Positions 29,195-37,734 of a stretch of 64,000 nt of DNA are shown here, in pieces. The notes under the pieces were generated by a model. It saw only the letters and a list, made by a program, of their open reading frames with translations. It ran no database searches and was not told the DNA's origin. The position numbers and the translations under genes were made by a program. Source of the stretch: Stutzerimonas stutzeri KOS6 (GTDB lineage: Bacteria > Pseudomonadota > Gammaproteobacteria > Pseudomonadales > Pseudomonadaceae). How positions within the stretch are numbered: the stretch's first letter is position 1; each line of letters starts with the position of its first letter. The stretch is from assembly GCF_000307775.2 (NCBI RefSeq), contig NZ_KK020676.1, positions 1,462,576-1,526,575 of the forward strand. Reading direction: 5' to 3'.

Positions 29195-30205
29195 ATGTCA
29201 CGCGTAACCCTCAGTCGCTACCTCATCGAGCAGACTCGCAGTAACAACACGCCTGCTGATCTGCGGTTTCTCATCGAGGTCGTGGCACGAGCGTGCAAGG
29301 AAATCAGCCACGCGGTCTCCAAGGGTGCCCTCGGTGGCGTATTGGGTAGCGCCGACAGCGAGAACATCCAGGGCGAAGTGCAGAAGAAGCTCGACGTGCT
29401 CTCCAACGAAATCCTGCTGGAGGCCAACGAGTGGGGCGGTCACCTGGCCGGCATGGCATCCGAGGAAATGGACAACGCCTACCAGATTCCCGGCAAGTAC
29501 CCGAAGGGCGCTTATCTGCTGGTCTTCGATCCGCTGGACGGCTCGAGCAACATCGACGTCAACGTCTCGGTCGGTACCATCTTCTCCGTATTGCGCTGCC
29601 CGGATGCCTGTTTCAGCCAGAACGATGCGCTCGGCGAGGAAGCCTTCCTGCAGCCGGGGACCAAGCAGGTTGCTGCCGGCTATGCCATCTACGGGCCGCA
29701 GACCATGCTGATTCTGACCCTCGGCCACGGCGTGATGGGCTTCACGCTCGATCGTGAGCTGGGCAGTTTCGTGCTGACCCATGAAAACCTGAGCGTCCCG
29801 CAGAGCACCGCCGAATTCGCCATCAACATGTCCAACCAGCGCCACTGGGAAGAACCGGTCAAGCGCTACGTCGGCGAGCTGCTGGCCGGCAAGGAAGGTC
29901 CGCTGGGCAAGAACTACAACATGCGCTGGATCGCCTCGATGGTGGCCGATGTGCACCGTATCCTCACCCGCGGTGGCCTGTTCATGTATCCGCGCGACAC
30001 GCGCGACCCGTCGATGGCTGGCAAGCTGCGCCTGATGTACGAGGCCAACCCGATGGCGATGATCGTCGAGCAGGCTGGTGGCGCCGCCACCAACGGTACG
30101 CAGCGGATCCTGGAAATTCAGCCGGAGTCCCTGCACCAGCGGGTGCCGGTGTTCCTCGGTTCGAAGGAAGAAGTCGAGCGCGTCACCGGCTACCACCAGG
30201 GCTGA
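29195..30205 (+). CDS. fbp: Fructose-1,6-bisphosphatase class I
   Basis: A 336-residue gluconeogenic phosphatase that makes fructose-6-phosphate. CGGAG lies before the ATG. The class I signature [13 protein letters not shown] carries the metal ligands, and [14 protein letters not shown] forms part of the sugar-phosphate site. AGGAATNG closes the active site. The downstream DUF924 gene starts 3 bp after its stop, suggesting co-transcription. Confidence 0.96.
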   Translation: MSRVTLSRYLIEQTRSNNTPADLRFLIEVVARACKEISHAVSKGALGGVLGSADSENIQGEVQKKLDVLSNEILLEANEWGGHLAGMASEEMDNAYQIPGKYPKGAYLLVFDPLDGSSNIDVNVSVGTIFSVLRCPDACFSQNDALGEEAFLQPGTKQVAAGYAIYGPQTMLILTLGHGVMGFTLDRELGSFVLTHENLSVPQSTAEFAINMSNQRHWEEPVKRYVGELLAGKEGPLGKNYNMRWIASMVADVHRILTRGGLFMYPRDTRDPSMAGKLRLMYEANPMAMIVEQAGGAATNGTQRILEIQPESLHQRVPVFLGSKEEVERVTGYHQG

Positions 30206-30208
30206 CCG

Positions 30209-30811
30209 ATGCAGGCGCCCTGGCAGGACTTGCTCCACTGGTGGTTCGGCCAGGGCACCAGCGCCAGCGAGATTGCGGCCGAAAGGCAGCGCCTCTGGTT
30301 TGGCTACCGCGCAGAACAGGACGACGAGGCGCGCCAGCGCTTCGGCGCACTGGTCGAACAGGCTCTGAAAGGCGAGTTGCAGGACTGGGCCGAGTCGCCG
30401 GAGGGCTGGCTGGCCCTGGTGCTGTTGCTCGATCAGCTGCCGCGCATGATCCATCGCGACACACCGCGTGCGTTCGCCGGCGACGAGCGCGCGCAGCAGC
30501 TGGTTCGCGACGGACTGGCCCATGGCGGCGACATGCTGCTGGCGCCGATCCAGCGGGTGTTCATCTACCTGGTGCTGGAACACACCGAGAACCTGGCGGT
30601 ACAGGATCTGGCCGTGGCCCACTTCGCGGCGTTGCGTGACATTGCCGACGAGCAGGAACAGCCGCTGTTTGCCGGCTTCCTCGATTATGCCGAGCGCCAC
30701 CGCGATGTGATCTCCCGCTTCGGCCGTTTCCCGCATCGCAATGCCATTGTCGGTCGTGCATCCAGTGACGCCGAACGACTTTTTCTGCTACAGCCGGGTT
30801 CGTCCTTCTGA
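30209..30811 (+). CDS. DUF924 family protein
   Basis: A 200-residue all-helical protein. The DUF924 pattern is clear: LLHWWFGQG at the N-terminus, LLLDQLPRMIHRDTPRAFAGD in the centre, LEHTENLAVQ and FGRFPHRNAIVGR near the end. The family has a TPR-like fold and no established function. It is 3 bp downstream of fbp. Confidence 0.88.
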   Translation: MQAPWQDLLHWWFGQGTSASEIAAERQRLWFGYRAEQDDEARQRFGALVEQALKGELQDWAESPEGWLALVLLLDQLPRMIHRDTPRAFAGDERAQQLVRDGLAHGGDMLLAPIQRVFIYLVLEHTENLAVQDLAVAHFAALRDIADEQEQPLFAGFLDYAERHRDVISRFGRFPHRNAIVGRASSDAERLFLLQPGSSF

Positions 30812-30879
30812 GCAAGGCGGCCGCTGCGCAGTGCCATTCCCTTAGCGCGTTGAACCTTAGAACAAGCCAGGAGCTCGAT

Positions 30880-31134
30880 ATGCCATTGCGTACCCCATTG
30901 CTGATTGCCTGCGCGGTCCTGCTGGCTGCCTGCAGTCCGGTCACCCAGGAGAACTTCGCCAGGCTCAAGCCCGGCATGGAGCGGGTCGAAGTCGAGCAAC
31001 TGCTCGGCAAACCCTCCGAATGCGCCGGTGCGCTGGGCATGGCGAGTTGCACCTGGGGCGAGAAGAATCGCTTCATCAGCGTCCAGTTCGCTGGCGACAA
31101 GGTGATGATGTTTTCCGGCAAGGGGCTGAAATAA
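30880..31134 (+). CDS. Small lipoprotein, DUF3862/SmpA-like
   Basis: An 84-residue lipoprotein. CCAGGAG precedes the start at 30880. The lipobox LAAC places the lipidated cysteine at residue 18. The body contains FARLKPGMERVEVEQLLGKP, the conserved turn of the SmpA/OmlA and DUF3862 fold. Its place in the envelope is unknown. It is followed 26 bp later by blc. Confidence 0.8.
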   Translation: MPLRTPLLIACAVLLAACSPVTQENFARLKPGMERVEVEQLLGKPSECAGALGMASCTWGEKNRFISVQFAGDKVMMFSGKGLK

Positions 31135-31160
31135 CCACCGAGTAACTCAGGAGAAACCCC

Positions 31161-31694
31161 ATGCGTGCGAGTGTCGCCCTGTTGTGCCTGATGCTGTTGA
31201 GCGGATGCGTAGGCGGCGGCTATGAGCAGCCTCCTGAAACGGTGGGTGAGGTGGACCTGCAGCGCTACCAGGGCACCTGGTACGAGCTGGCGCGCTTGCC
31301 GATGTTCTTTCAGCGCAATTGCGTACGCTCCGAAGCACATTACCGATTGCAGGCCGACGGCAGCGTGGCGGTGACCAACCGTTGCCAGACGGAAGACGGC
31401 GACTGGCAGGAAGCCAAAGGCGAGGCGGTGCCACAGGAAGCCGGTAGCACCGATCGACTCTGGGTGCGCTTCGACAACTGGTTCAGCCGGCTTTTTCCTG
31501 GCCTGACCAGAGGCCACTACTGGGTGCTCTATCTGGATGAGGGCTACAACACCGCGCTGGTCGGCAGCCCGGATCGCAAGTACCTCTGGTTGCTCGCGCG
31601 GGACACCGAGGTCGACCAGGCGACCCGTGATCGTCTGCTCGGCGAGGCCGAGCGACGCGGCTATGACACCGACGAGTTGCTCTGGCGTGAGTGA
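31161..31694 (+). CDS. blc: Outer membrane lipocalin Blc
   Basis: A 177-residue bacterial lipocalin. The lipobox LLSGC has lipidated Cys16. The lipocalin signature YQGTWYELARLPMFFQR, the NRCQTEDG strand and the HYWVLYLDEGY and YLWLLARD segments match Blc, an outer-membrane lipoprotein that binds lysophospholipids and fatty acids under envelope stress. Confidence 0.92.
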   Translation: MRASVALLCLMLLSGCVGGGYEQPPETVGEVDLQRYQGTWYELARLPMFFQRNCVRSEAHYRLQADGSVAVTNRCQTEDGDWQEAKGEAVPQEAGSTDRLWVRFDNWFSRLFPGLTRGHYWVLYLDEGYNTALVGSPDRKYLWLLARDTEVDQATRDRLLGEAERRGYDTDELLWRE

Positions 31695-31718
31695 TCTCTG
31701 ATCCGTTTCAGCCCCATT

Positions 31719-31989
31719 TCAGACGCGACAGCGGACCGGATAGCTCGGCTCGGCCCAGTGGCGCTGGCTGCGGGTGATCACCCGGACGTCGCGCTGCGCC
31801 TGGCCCGCTCGCGGTCATGCTGCTGGCGGGCCTGAAATCGCTGTGCAGCATCAATTCGCCGGGCTGCTTGTTCTCCACGAGGGCCTGCACCTGCTCCGCT
31901 GCCTGTTGCCGCTGTTTTTCCGGGTCGTAGCGAGCACCGTCGGAGAGTGCCGGCAGTAACGTCAGCGCCGCTATTTTCCAGGCCGGCAT
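31719..31989 (-). pseudogene. Small secreted protein gene with an apparent +1 frameshift
   Basis: Starts MPAWKIAALTLLPALSDGA, a signal peptide, with GGAG six bases ahead. It continues ARYDPEKQRQQAAEQVQALV and reaches HSDFRPASSMT. As read, the frame then runs to a stop at 31708-31710 through Pro/Gly/Arg-rich text with poor third-position GC. One base over, codons from about 31810 to 31722 have third-position G or C in about 22 of 24 positions and encode QRDVRVITRSQRHWAEPSYP and a short basic tail, ending at the TGA at 31719-31721. One extra base near 31804-31814 would explain this. It could be a real mutation or a sequencing error. Confidence 0.6.
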
Positions 31990-32067
31990 GCTCAACTCCA
32001 CGAACCTCGCTATGATGCCGCTAACGTCATGCGGGCCGGCCGGCCCGCCGCAGATCAGGAGTGTGCC

Positions 32068-33039
32068 ATGCAGACCTTGTATCCGGAGATCAAACCCTAC
32101 GCCCGGCATGAGCTGGCGGTGGAAGAACCGCATGTGCTCTATGTCGACGAGAGTGGGTCGCCGGATGGTCTGCCCGTTCTGTTCGTCCATGGTGGCCCCG
32201 GCGGCGGCTGCGACGCCCTCAGTCGGCGTTTCTTCGATCCCACCCTGTACCGCATCATCACCTTCGATCAGCGCGGCTGTGGTCGCTCGACACCGCATGC
32301 CAGCCTGGAAAACAACACGACGGCGCATCTGATTGCCGACATGCAGCGTATTCGCGAGCATCTGGGCATCGACAAGTGGGTGCTGTTCGGCGGTTCCTGG
32401 GGTTCGACGCTGTCGCTGGCCTACGCGCAGAGCAATCCCGAGCATGTGCACGCCTTGATTCTGCGTGGCATCTTTCTCTGCCGCCCGCAGGACCTCGCCT
32501 GGTTCTATCAGGAGGGCGCCAGCCGGCTGTTTCCCGATTACTGGCAAGATTTTCTCGCGCCTATTCCGCCCGAGGAGCGCAGCGACCTGATGCAGGCCTT
32601 CTATCGCCGGCTCACCGGTAATGATCAGATCGCCCAGATGCACGCGGCCAAGGCCTGGTCCTGCTGGGAGGGCCGAGCCGCCACGCTGCGGCCGAACAGT
32701 CACGTGGTAGAACGTTTCGCCGATGCGCACCGGGCGCTGTCGATGGCGCGCATCGAGTGCCACTACTTCGTCAACCAGGCGTTCCTCGAAGCGGACCAGT
32801 TGCTGCGCGACATGCCGAGGATCGCCCATTTGCCTGGCATCATCGTGCATGGCCGCTACGATGCAATCTGTCCGCTGGACAATGCCTGGGCGCTGCACCA
32901 GGCCTGGCCGAACAGCGAGCTGCAGATCATTCGTGATGCCGGGCACTCGGCAGCCGAAACCGGCATCACCGATGCGCTGGTGCGTGCCACCGGCGAAATC
33001 GCCCAGCGTCTGCTCGACCTGCCGCCGGTGGATGCCTGA
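32068..33039 (+). CDS. pip: Prolyl aminopeptidase
   Basis: A 323-residue alpha/beta-hydrolase peptidase (S33) that removes N-terminal proline. AGGAG precedes the start at 32068. The oxyanion motif HGGPGGG is at 41-47, the nucleophile elbow GGSWGS has Ser110, and the acid and histidine are in GRYDAICP and DAGHSA. It is followed 9 bp later by dtd, a pairing kept in Pseudomonas. Confidence 0.95.
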   Translation: MQTLYPEIKPYARHELAVEEPHVLYVDESGSPDGLPVLFVHGGPGGGCDALSRRFFDPTLYRIITFDQRGCGRSTPHASLENNTTAHLIADMQRIREHLGIDKWVLFGGSWGSTLSLAYAQSNPEHVHALILRGIFLCRPQDLAWFYQEGASRLFPDYWQDFLAPIPPEERSDLMQAFYRRLTGNDQIAQMHAAKAWSCWEGRAATLRPNSHVVERFADAHRALSMARIECHYFVNQAFLEADQLLRDMPRIAHLPGIIVHGRYDAICPLDNAWALHQAWPNSELQIIRDAGHSAAETGITDALVRATGEIAQRLLDLPPVDA

Positions 33040-33048
33040 GGAGCCCTG

Positions 33049-33486
33049 ATGAAAGCGCTTATCCAACGCGTTCGCCAGGCCCGCGTCGAGGTTGCCGGTG
33101 AGGTGGTCGGTGCCATCGATCAGGGCTTGCTGGCGCTGGTCGGTGTCGAGCGTGAAGACGACCCTACCAGGGCCGACAAGCTGTTGCACAAGCTGCTCAA
33201 CTATCGGGTCTTCAGCGACGATCAGCACAGGATGAATCGCTCGCTGCAGGACATCGGCGGTGGCCTGTTACTGGTTTCGCAGTTCACCCTCGCCGCCGAC
33301 ACCCGCAGCGGTTTGCGCCCGAGCTTCTCCAGCGCGGCGCCGCCGGCACACGGCGAAGCACTGTACGACTATCTGCTGGCGCAGGCGCGACAGCGGCATC
33401 CGCAGGTGGCTTGCGGGCGTTTCGGTGCAGACATGCAGGTACACCTGATCAACGACGGGCCGGTGACCTTCCTGCTGGAAAGCTGA
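33049..33486 (+). CDS. dtd: D-aminoacyl-tRNA deacylase
   Basis: A 145-residue DTD that hydrolyses D-aminoacyl-tRNAs (and Gly-tRNA-Ala), a translation quality-control step. Both signature loops are present: [11 protein letters not shown] and [11 protein letters not shown], the latter with the Gly-cisPro pair. It sits in a pip-dtd operon. Confidence 0.96.
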   Translation: MKALIQRVRQARVEVAGEVVGAIDQGLLALVGVEREDDPTRADKLLHKLLNYRVFSDDQHRMNRSLQDIGGGLLLVSQFTLAADTRSGLRPSFSSAAPPAHGEALYDYLLAQARQRHPQVACGRFGADMQVHLINDGPVTFLLES

Positions 33487-33499
33487 GCGGCTGGCGTGG

Positions 33500-33919
33500 T
33501 CAGTGGCGTGCAGGTTCCAGATCATTGTCGCGCAGCCAGGTGATCGCGTATTCGCGCAGCTGAACCGTCTGGTAGCGCAGCCAGGCCTCACGCACCTCCG
33601 GAAAGTCCTCCAGTTTGAAGTCGAAGGTGCGCAGCGGCTTGCGACCCTTCAGCGCGTTGCTCAGCACGGCGTGGGCGATGGGGTCGTGCTGGGTGAACAG
33701 GAAGGCTTCGCGCATGGTGATCGATTGCGCGAGCTCCAGCGGTTCGATATGCAGATAGCGATCCGTCTTGACGTCGTACTTTTCCGTTGCCCCCGGTAGC
33801 GGGCTGCCAGGGAAAATCGCGCGTATCTCCCCGCTTTCCAGATCGAGGTAGTAGTCGGCGATGTCGCGCCCGTCCAGAGCATATTCCAGACGGTGCATGT
33901 CGATGGTCAGTGGTCGCAT
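33500..33919 (-). CDS. UPF0158 family protein
   Basis: A 139-residue protein of unknown function. The start at 33919 (MRPLTIDMHRLEYAL) begins the conserved domain. ADYYLDLESGEI is the family hallmark. It is probably cytoplasmic. It converges on dtd and marks the left edge of the secretion cluster. Confidence 0.72.
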   Translation of the reverse strand: MRPLTIDMHRLEYALDGRDIADYYLDLESGEIRAIFPGSPLPGATEKYDVKTDRYLHIEPLELAQSITMREAFLFTQHDPIAHAVLSNALKGRKPLRTFDFKLEDFPEVREAWLRYQTVQLREYAITWLRDNDLEPARH

Positions 33920-34014
33920 GGGCAGTCCGATACTGTGGGTCGCACGGCTTGTGACCACCGATGGCAGCGAAGGTGCGACGCCCACCGGACCCGCGGCGCA
34001 TCGATCAGTGACCG

Positions 34015-34248
34015 TCAGACCTGTTCGGGGCGCTGCGCGGGGCTGGCTAGGCGGTCGCCGCTCGCCACCTGGGCTGGGCGCTCCTCCAGAACCGGTCGGT
34101 CCTCTTCGGTGGCGACCGAGCTGCGAAAGCCCTTGATCGCGTCACCCAGGTCCGAGCCCAGGCTCTTCAGGCGCCTTGTGCCGAACAGCATGACGAGAAT
34201 GAGCAGGATGATCAGGAGTTGCCAGACGCTGATGCCGCCGAGTCCCAT
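34015..34248 (-). CDS. tatA: Second TatA/TatE-type translocase subunit
   Basis: A 77-residue TatA paralogue. The N-terminal transmembrane helix (about residues 6-22) is followed by the hinge [20 protein letters not shown], the amphipathic helix that forms the Tat channel. It differs from the housekeeping TatA at 50675-50905 mainly in its tail, and the two genes share a 25-base identical stretch. GGAGAGAG precedes the start. It is divergent from gspK. A PHO-box-like site lies about 70 bp upstream on its own strand. Next to Tat-signal lipoproteins and a type II system, it may boost Tat export under phosphate stress. Confidence 0.9.
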   Translation of the reverse strand: MGLGGISVWQLLIILLILVMLFGTRRLKSLGSDLGDAIKGFRSSVATEEDRPVLEERPAQVASGDRLASPAQRPEQV

Positions 34249-34316
34249 GGTGTTTCTCTCTCCAGTCGCGGGAAGCCGAATGCGCTTCGCTCATGGTTGC
34301 AGCATGCCGTTCCCGT

Positions 34317-34334
34317 GTGACGGGGGGATGACGG
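34317..34334 (-). promoter_or_regulatory. PHO box-like PhoB site upstream of the second tatA
   Basis: On the minus strand the site reads CCGTCAT-CCCC-CCGTCAC, 12 of 14 matches to the PhoB half-sites CTGTCAT and CTGTCAC with the correct 4-base spacer. It points toward the tatA paralogue and lies in its shared promoter region with gspK. Confidence 0.6.
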
Positions 34335-34419
34335 CGGCAGGCGCCGGGCGGAGCCGGTTGCCACTGTTCTGCAACCATTGCCGGGTTAACTGACGGGTTT
34401 GAACCGGAGAGGGCATGAC

Positions 34420-35436
34420 ATGAAGCGACACCGGCAAGACGGCGTGGCGCTGCTGATGGTACTGCTGGCGCTGGCCCTGCTGGCGGGCGGCCTGAGCTGG
34501 CTGGCTCAGCAAGGACGCCAGGAGGTCGATACGGCGCGGCAACTGCAGTTGCGGGTGCAGGCCCGGGCGGCGGAAACGGCGGCGCGGGCGTTCGCCGTCC
34601 AGGCGTTGCGCGATCCGCTCTGGCGCCAGAGCCCGCTGTTCTGGCAGGCACTGCGCGGCCAGCCGCTGCCCTACCGCTTCGCGCAGGGCAGCGCCCGCCT
34701 GCAGTTGCGGGACCTGCGCAGTTGCTTCAACGTCAACGCCCTGCTGGGCGAGGAGAGCGAGCGGGCCCGGCGTCAGCTCCTGCACCTGCTGGGGAGGGCG
34801 GGGCAGGGGCCGAGCATGGCGGACGAGCGCCTGGTGCAGACGCTGGTGGACTGGCTCGATCCGGACGGACAGGCACAGATGCAGGGGGCCGAGGCCGATC
34901 AGTACCTGCGCGCGTCCAGCGCCTATCTGCCGGCCAACCAGCCGATGCGCGAGACCAGCGAGCTCAACCTGCTGCTGCCGGCCGATGCGGGCCGCTACCT
35001 GCGTCACCCGGCGCTGTGCGCGCTGCCGGACACCTCTGGCTGGCGGCTGAACGCCAATGCACTGACCCTGGACATGCTGCCGCTGCTGGAGGCGTTGTAC
35101 GAAGGGGAACTGCCGCGCTCGTTGCTGACCCGGCTGATTACCGCCCGGCCCGCCGACGGCTATCGGGATGCGGACGCGCTGCGGCGTCATCTCGGCGCAC
35201 TGGACGAGGCGACCTTCACCCGGCTGGCCGAAGGTCTGCTGCTCAACAGCGACCACTTCCTGCTGGGCCTCGCATTCGAGCTGGACGAGCAGCGCTACCG
35301 CACGGTCTATCAGGTGGAGGTGCGTGGCGTCTCCAAGTGGTACAGCCGCGTCCCGGCTCAGCAGGTGCTGTTCCGCAGTCGGCAGCCGGCACCCCTGTGG
35401 ACGGACGATGCCGCTTCCGTCCCGCTGATGCCCTGA
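34420..35436 (+). CDS. gspK: Type II secretion system minor pseudopilin GspK
   Basis: A 338-residue GspK. The start at 34420 (MKRHRQDGVALLMVLLALAL) gives the short basic leader and hydrophobic helix of a pseudopilin. GspK differs from other pseudopilins in lacking the Glu at position 5, and here that position is also hydrophobic. LRSCFNVNALL is the conserved family segment. It caps the pseudopilus tip with GspI and GspJ. Unusually it is separated from gspJ and gspL and lies on the far side of the two phosphatase-like genes. Confidence 0.9.
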   Translation: MKRHRQDGVALLMVLLALALLAGGLSWLAQQGRQEVDTARQLQLRVQARAAETAARAFAVQALRDPLWRQSPLFWQALRGQPLPYRFAQGSARLQLRDLRSCFNVNALLGEESERARRQLLHLLGRAGQGPSMADERLVQTLVDWLDPDGQAQMQGAEADQYLRASSAYLPANQPMRETSELNLLLPADAGRYLRHPALCALPDTSGWRLNANALTLDMLPLLEALYEGELPRSLLTRLITARPADGYRDADALRRHLGALDEATFTRLAEGLLLNSDHFLLGLAFELDEQRYRTVYQVEVRGVSKWYSRVPAQQVLFRSRQPAPLWTDDAASVPLMP

Positions 35437-35444
35437 GCGGGCAC

Positions 35445-35476
35445 AAAAAAGCCGGCGCCTGGGGCGCCGGCTTTTT
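35445..35476. terminator. Strong bidirectional terminator after gspK
   Basis: GCCGGCGCC (35451-35459) pairs with GGCGCCGGC (35463-35471) around a three-base loop, with six A before and five T after. It separates gspK from the convergent phoX-like gene. Confidence 0.92.
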
Positions 35477-35485
35477 CATCGGGGG

Positions 35486-37534
35486 TCAGAGGGCGATTTC
35501 GCCGCCGTCGATCCGCTCGATGACGACCGTGGAGGCGCGCGGACGAACCGTGGTGCCGGCGGGTGCGGCTTCGGTGGCGTCTTCGCTGTACGGCCAGTTA
35601 CGCGGGTGCTGGATGTTCAGGAACAGGGTCTTATTGTCCGGCGTGAAGGCCAGACCGGTCACTTCGCAGCCGTTGGGGCCGACGAAGAAGCGACGCAGGT
35701 CGCCCTGGTTTTCGGCGCTCACCGGCACCTGGTTGCCTTCGGCATCGACCAGGGTGGAGGGAATCACCGCCAGCATCTGGTCGTTGGTGGCGTTGGCCAC
35801 GGCATTGCCGCCGTTGTCGGTCTGGATCCAGAGGATGCCGCGGCTGTCGAACACCAGGCCATCGGGGCTGGCGAACTGGTTCAGATCGGTCAGGCCGGAG
35901 CGGTTGATCTCGGGACCGGCATTGGCGTCGGAGCCGTAGACGAAGATGTCCCAGGTGAAGTCGGTCTGGTTGTCTGCGTCGCGCCAGCGGATGATGTGGC
36001 CGTTGACGTTCGGCACCCGCGGGTTGGCGGCATTGGCCTCGGTACGGTTGGAGTTGTTGGTCAGGGTCAGGTAGACATCACCGTTGACCGGGTTGACCGT
36101 GGTCCATTCCGGGCGGTCCATCGGCGTCGCGCCCAGGGCGTCGGCGGCGCCGCGGGTGTTGAGGATGATGCTGGGCAGGTCGCCATAGATCGAGCCGAGG
36201 GTGCGGCCGCTCTGAGTCAGGCTGTCCTCGGTGAGCGGCAGCCAGACACCGCTGCCATCGGCATCGAAGCGGGCCACGTAGAGGGTGCCTTCGTTCATGT
36301 ACTTGGCGCCGGTGGCCAGGCGATCGCTCGGGTTGGCGTCGGCCGGGTCCCACAGGGCGGCGGAAACGAACTTGTAGAGGTATTCATGCTGGGCGTCGTC
36401 GCCCATGTAGAACACTACCGGCTTGCCGGCCTCGGTCAGGCCCGGCCAGCAGCCTTCGTGGCGGAAGCGGCCCAGAGCGGTGCGCTTGACCGCACGGGTC
36501 GAGGCGTCGTAGGGGTCGATCTCGACGATGTAACCGTAGCCGCTGGCCTCGTTGCGGTAGTCCTCCAGGGCGCTGGCACCGCGGGGGGTGATGTCGAAGC
36601 GGGCGAACTCGTCGTCCACTTCGCTGGCGTCGCCGGCGGCGGTTTCCCAGCGGTAGTTGCCGTTGCGGGTGGAAATGCCGATCCGGCTCTGGTCCTCGGG
36701 CAGCGCACCGCTCGTGTTGACGAACACGCCCGGCCAGTTTTCCTCGCAGGTCAGGTAGGTGCCCCAGGGGGTGTAGCCGTTGCCGCAGTTGTTGTTGGTG
36801 CCGCGGGTCTGGGTGCCGTTGCGGGAGAACGGGGTCTTGACGTGATCGGTGCCACGCAGCGGGCCGGCCAGATCCATCACGCTGGCGGTGGTGAAGCGGC
36901 GGTTCAGCGGATCGTTCTGGATCACCTGCCAGCGACCGTTCACCTTGGTGATGCGCAGGACGCTCACGCCATGGGCGTTGATTTCCTTGCGCACTTCCTC
37001 GGCCGGGCGGACGCCGTCGGTCAGGGTCGCGCCGTTCGGATGCAGGGCGTTCTGATCGATGTACTCGTGGTTCATCACCAGCAGGCCGTCCTCGGAGCTG
37101 CCGTTGATGGGGAAGAAATGCATGCCGTCGTGGTGCATGCCCACCGCGTTGGCCTGGTCCTGCGCGCTGTTGCTGCCATCGTCCTGCCAGGCATTGGCCA
37201 GGCTGTTCAGCGGCGTGCCCCAGGGGGCGAAGACCCGGGCGGTGTAGCCGGCGGCGACGACCGCGGCGTCGGTCTTGGAGCCGGGGATCGACTCGAAGCC
37301 CAGGCTGAGCGCCACCGGTTCCGTCGGTTCGGGGGTGGTGGGGCTGGCGCTGTCGGAACTGCTGCTATCGCTGTCGAAGCAGCCAGTCAGACCGACCCCG
37401 GTGATCATGGCGATGGCGGCGCCGAGCCCACCACGGACCACGCTGCGACGGGACAGGTATTTGTCCAGCACCGAATCCATGGGTTCGTTGTGGCTGGTAT
37501 TGAAAGTACGGCTATCGCCTGTTTCGCGACTCAT
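35486..37534 (-). CDS. PhoX-family (DUF839) phosphatase, Tat lipoprotein
   Basis: A 682-residue protein. AAGGAGCAGGAAGAC precedes the start at 37534. The N-terminus has a twin-arginine motif, SRRSVVRGGLG (Arg29-Arg30), a hydrophobic segment and a lipobox-like LTGC at Cys52, then a Ser/Asp-rich linker. The body is PhoX/DUF839 type: YTPWGTYLTCEENWPG, ALGRFRHEGCWPGL and MDRPEWTTVNPVNGDVYLT. PhoX enzymes are calcium-dependent alkaline phosphatases exported folded by Tat. Its place inside a type II cluster suggests transfer to the cell surface or medium. P. putida UxpA/UxpB (recalled, not checked) are the nearest parallel I know. Confidence 0.85.
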   Translation of the reverse strand: MSRETGDSRTFNTSHNEPMDSVLDKYLSRRSVVRGGLGAAIAMITGVGLTGCFDSDSSSSDSASPTTPEPTEPVALSLGFESIPGSKTDAAVVAAGYTARVFAPWGTPLNSLANAWQDDGSNSAQDQANAVGMHHDGMHFFPINGSSEDGLLVMNHEYIDQNALHPNGATLTDGVRPAEEVRKEINAHGVSVLRITKVNGRWQVIQNDPLNRRFTTASVMDLAGPLRGTDHVKTPFSRNGTQTRGTNNNCGNGYTPWGTYLTCEENWPGVFVNTSGALPEDQSRIGISTRNGNYRWETAAGDASEVDDEFARFDITPRGASALEDYRNEASGYGYIVEIDPYDASTRAVKRTALGRFRHEGCWPGLTEAGKPVVFYMGDDAQHEYLYKFVSAALWDPADANPSDRLATGAKYMNEGTLYVARFDADGSGVWLPLTEDSLTQSGRTLGSIYGDLPSIILNTRGAADALGATPMDRPEWTTVNPVNGDVYLTLTNNSNRTEANAANPRVPNVNGHIIRWRDADNQTDFTWDIFVYGSDANAGPEINRSGLTDLNQFASPDGLVFDSRGILWIQTDNGGNAVANATNDQMLAVIPSTLVDAEGNQVPVSAENQGDLRRFFVGPNGCEVTGLAFTPDNKTLFLNIQHPRNWPYSEDATEAAPAGTTVRPRASTVVIERIDGGEIAL

Positions 37535-37666
37535 GTCTTCCTGCTCCTTAGCGGTTGGCTTTGACTCCGGGCCGGACTCTAGTGGCCAAATGTGATGATT
37601 CCTTGATGGTTTTATTAAAACGGTTTTAAGACGTCGTAATTTCAGCTCTTTCTGGAACAAGGCGAG

Positions 37667-37684
37667 ATGACATGAAAGTGTCAC
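37667..37684 (+). promoter_or_regulatory. PHO box-like PhoB site upstream of the gsp operon
   Basis: ATGACAT-GAAA-GTGTCAC has 11 of 14 matches to CTGTCAT-N4-CTGTCAC. A -10-like CAATAT lies about 11 bp downstream, the spacing expected when PhoB replaces the -35 contact. It points at the SoxB-like gene and the gspC-N operon, starting about 68 bp before its ATG. On the opposite strand ATGTCAT is a partial half-site facing the phoX-like gene. Confidence 0.6.
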
Positions 37685-37734
37685 CTTTTCGTCTCAATAT
37701 CGCCCCGCAGTCGAGCAGTCAGGGGTGAGAAGCA

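Noticed and set aside
37535-37734. A full PHO box directed at the phoX-like gene
   Set aside because: On the minus strand only one half-site (ATGTCAT) is good; the next seven bases at the right spacing do not match. Shared control through the forward site remains possible.
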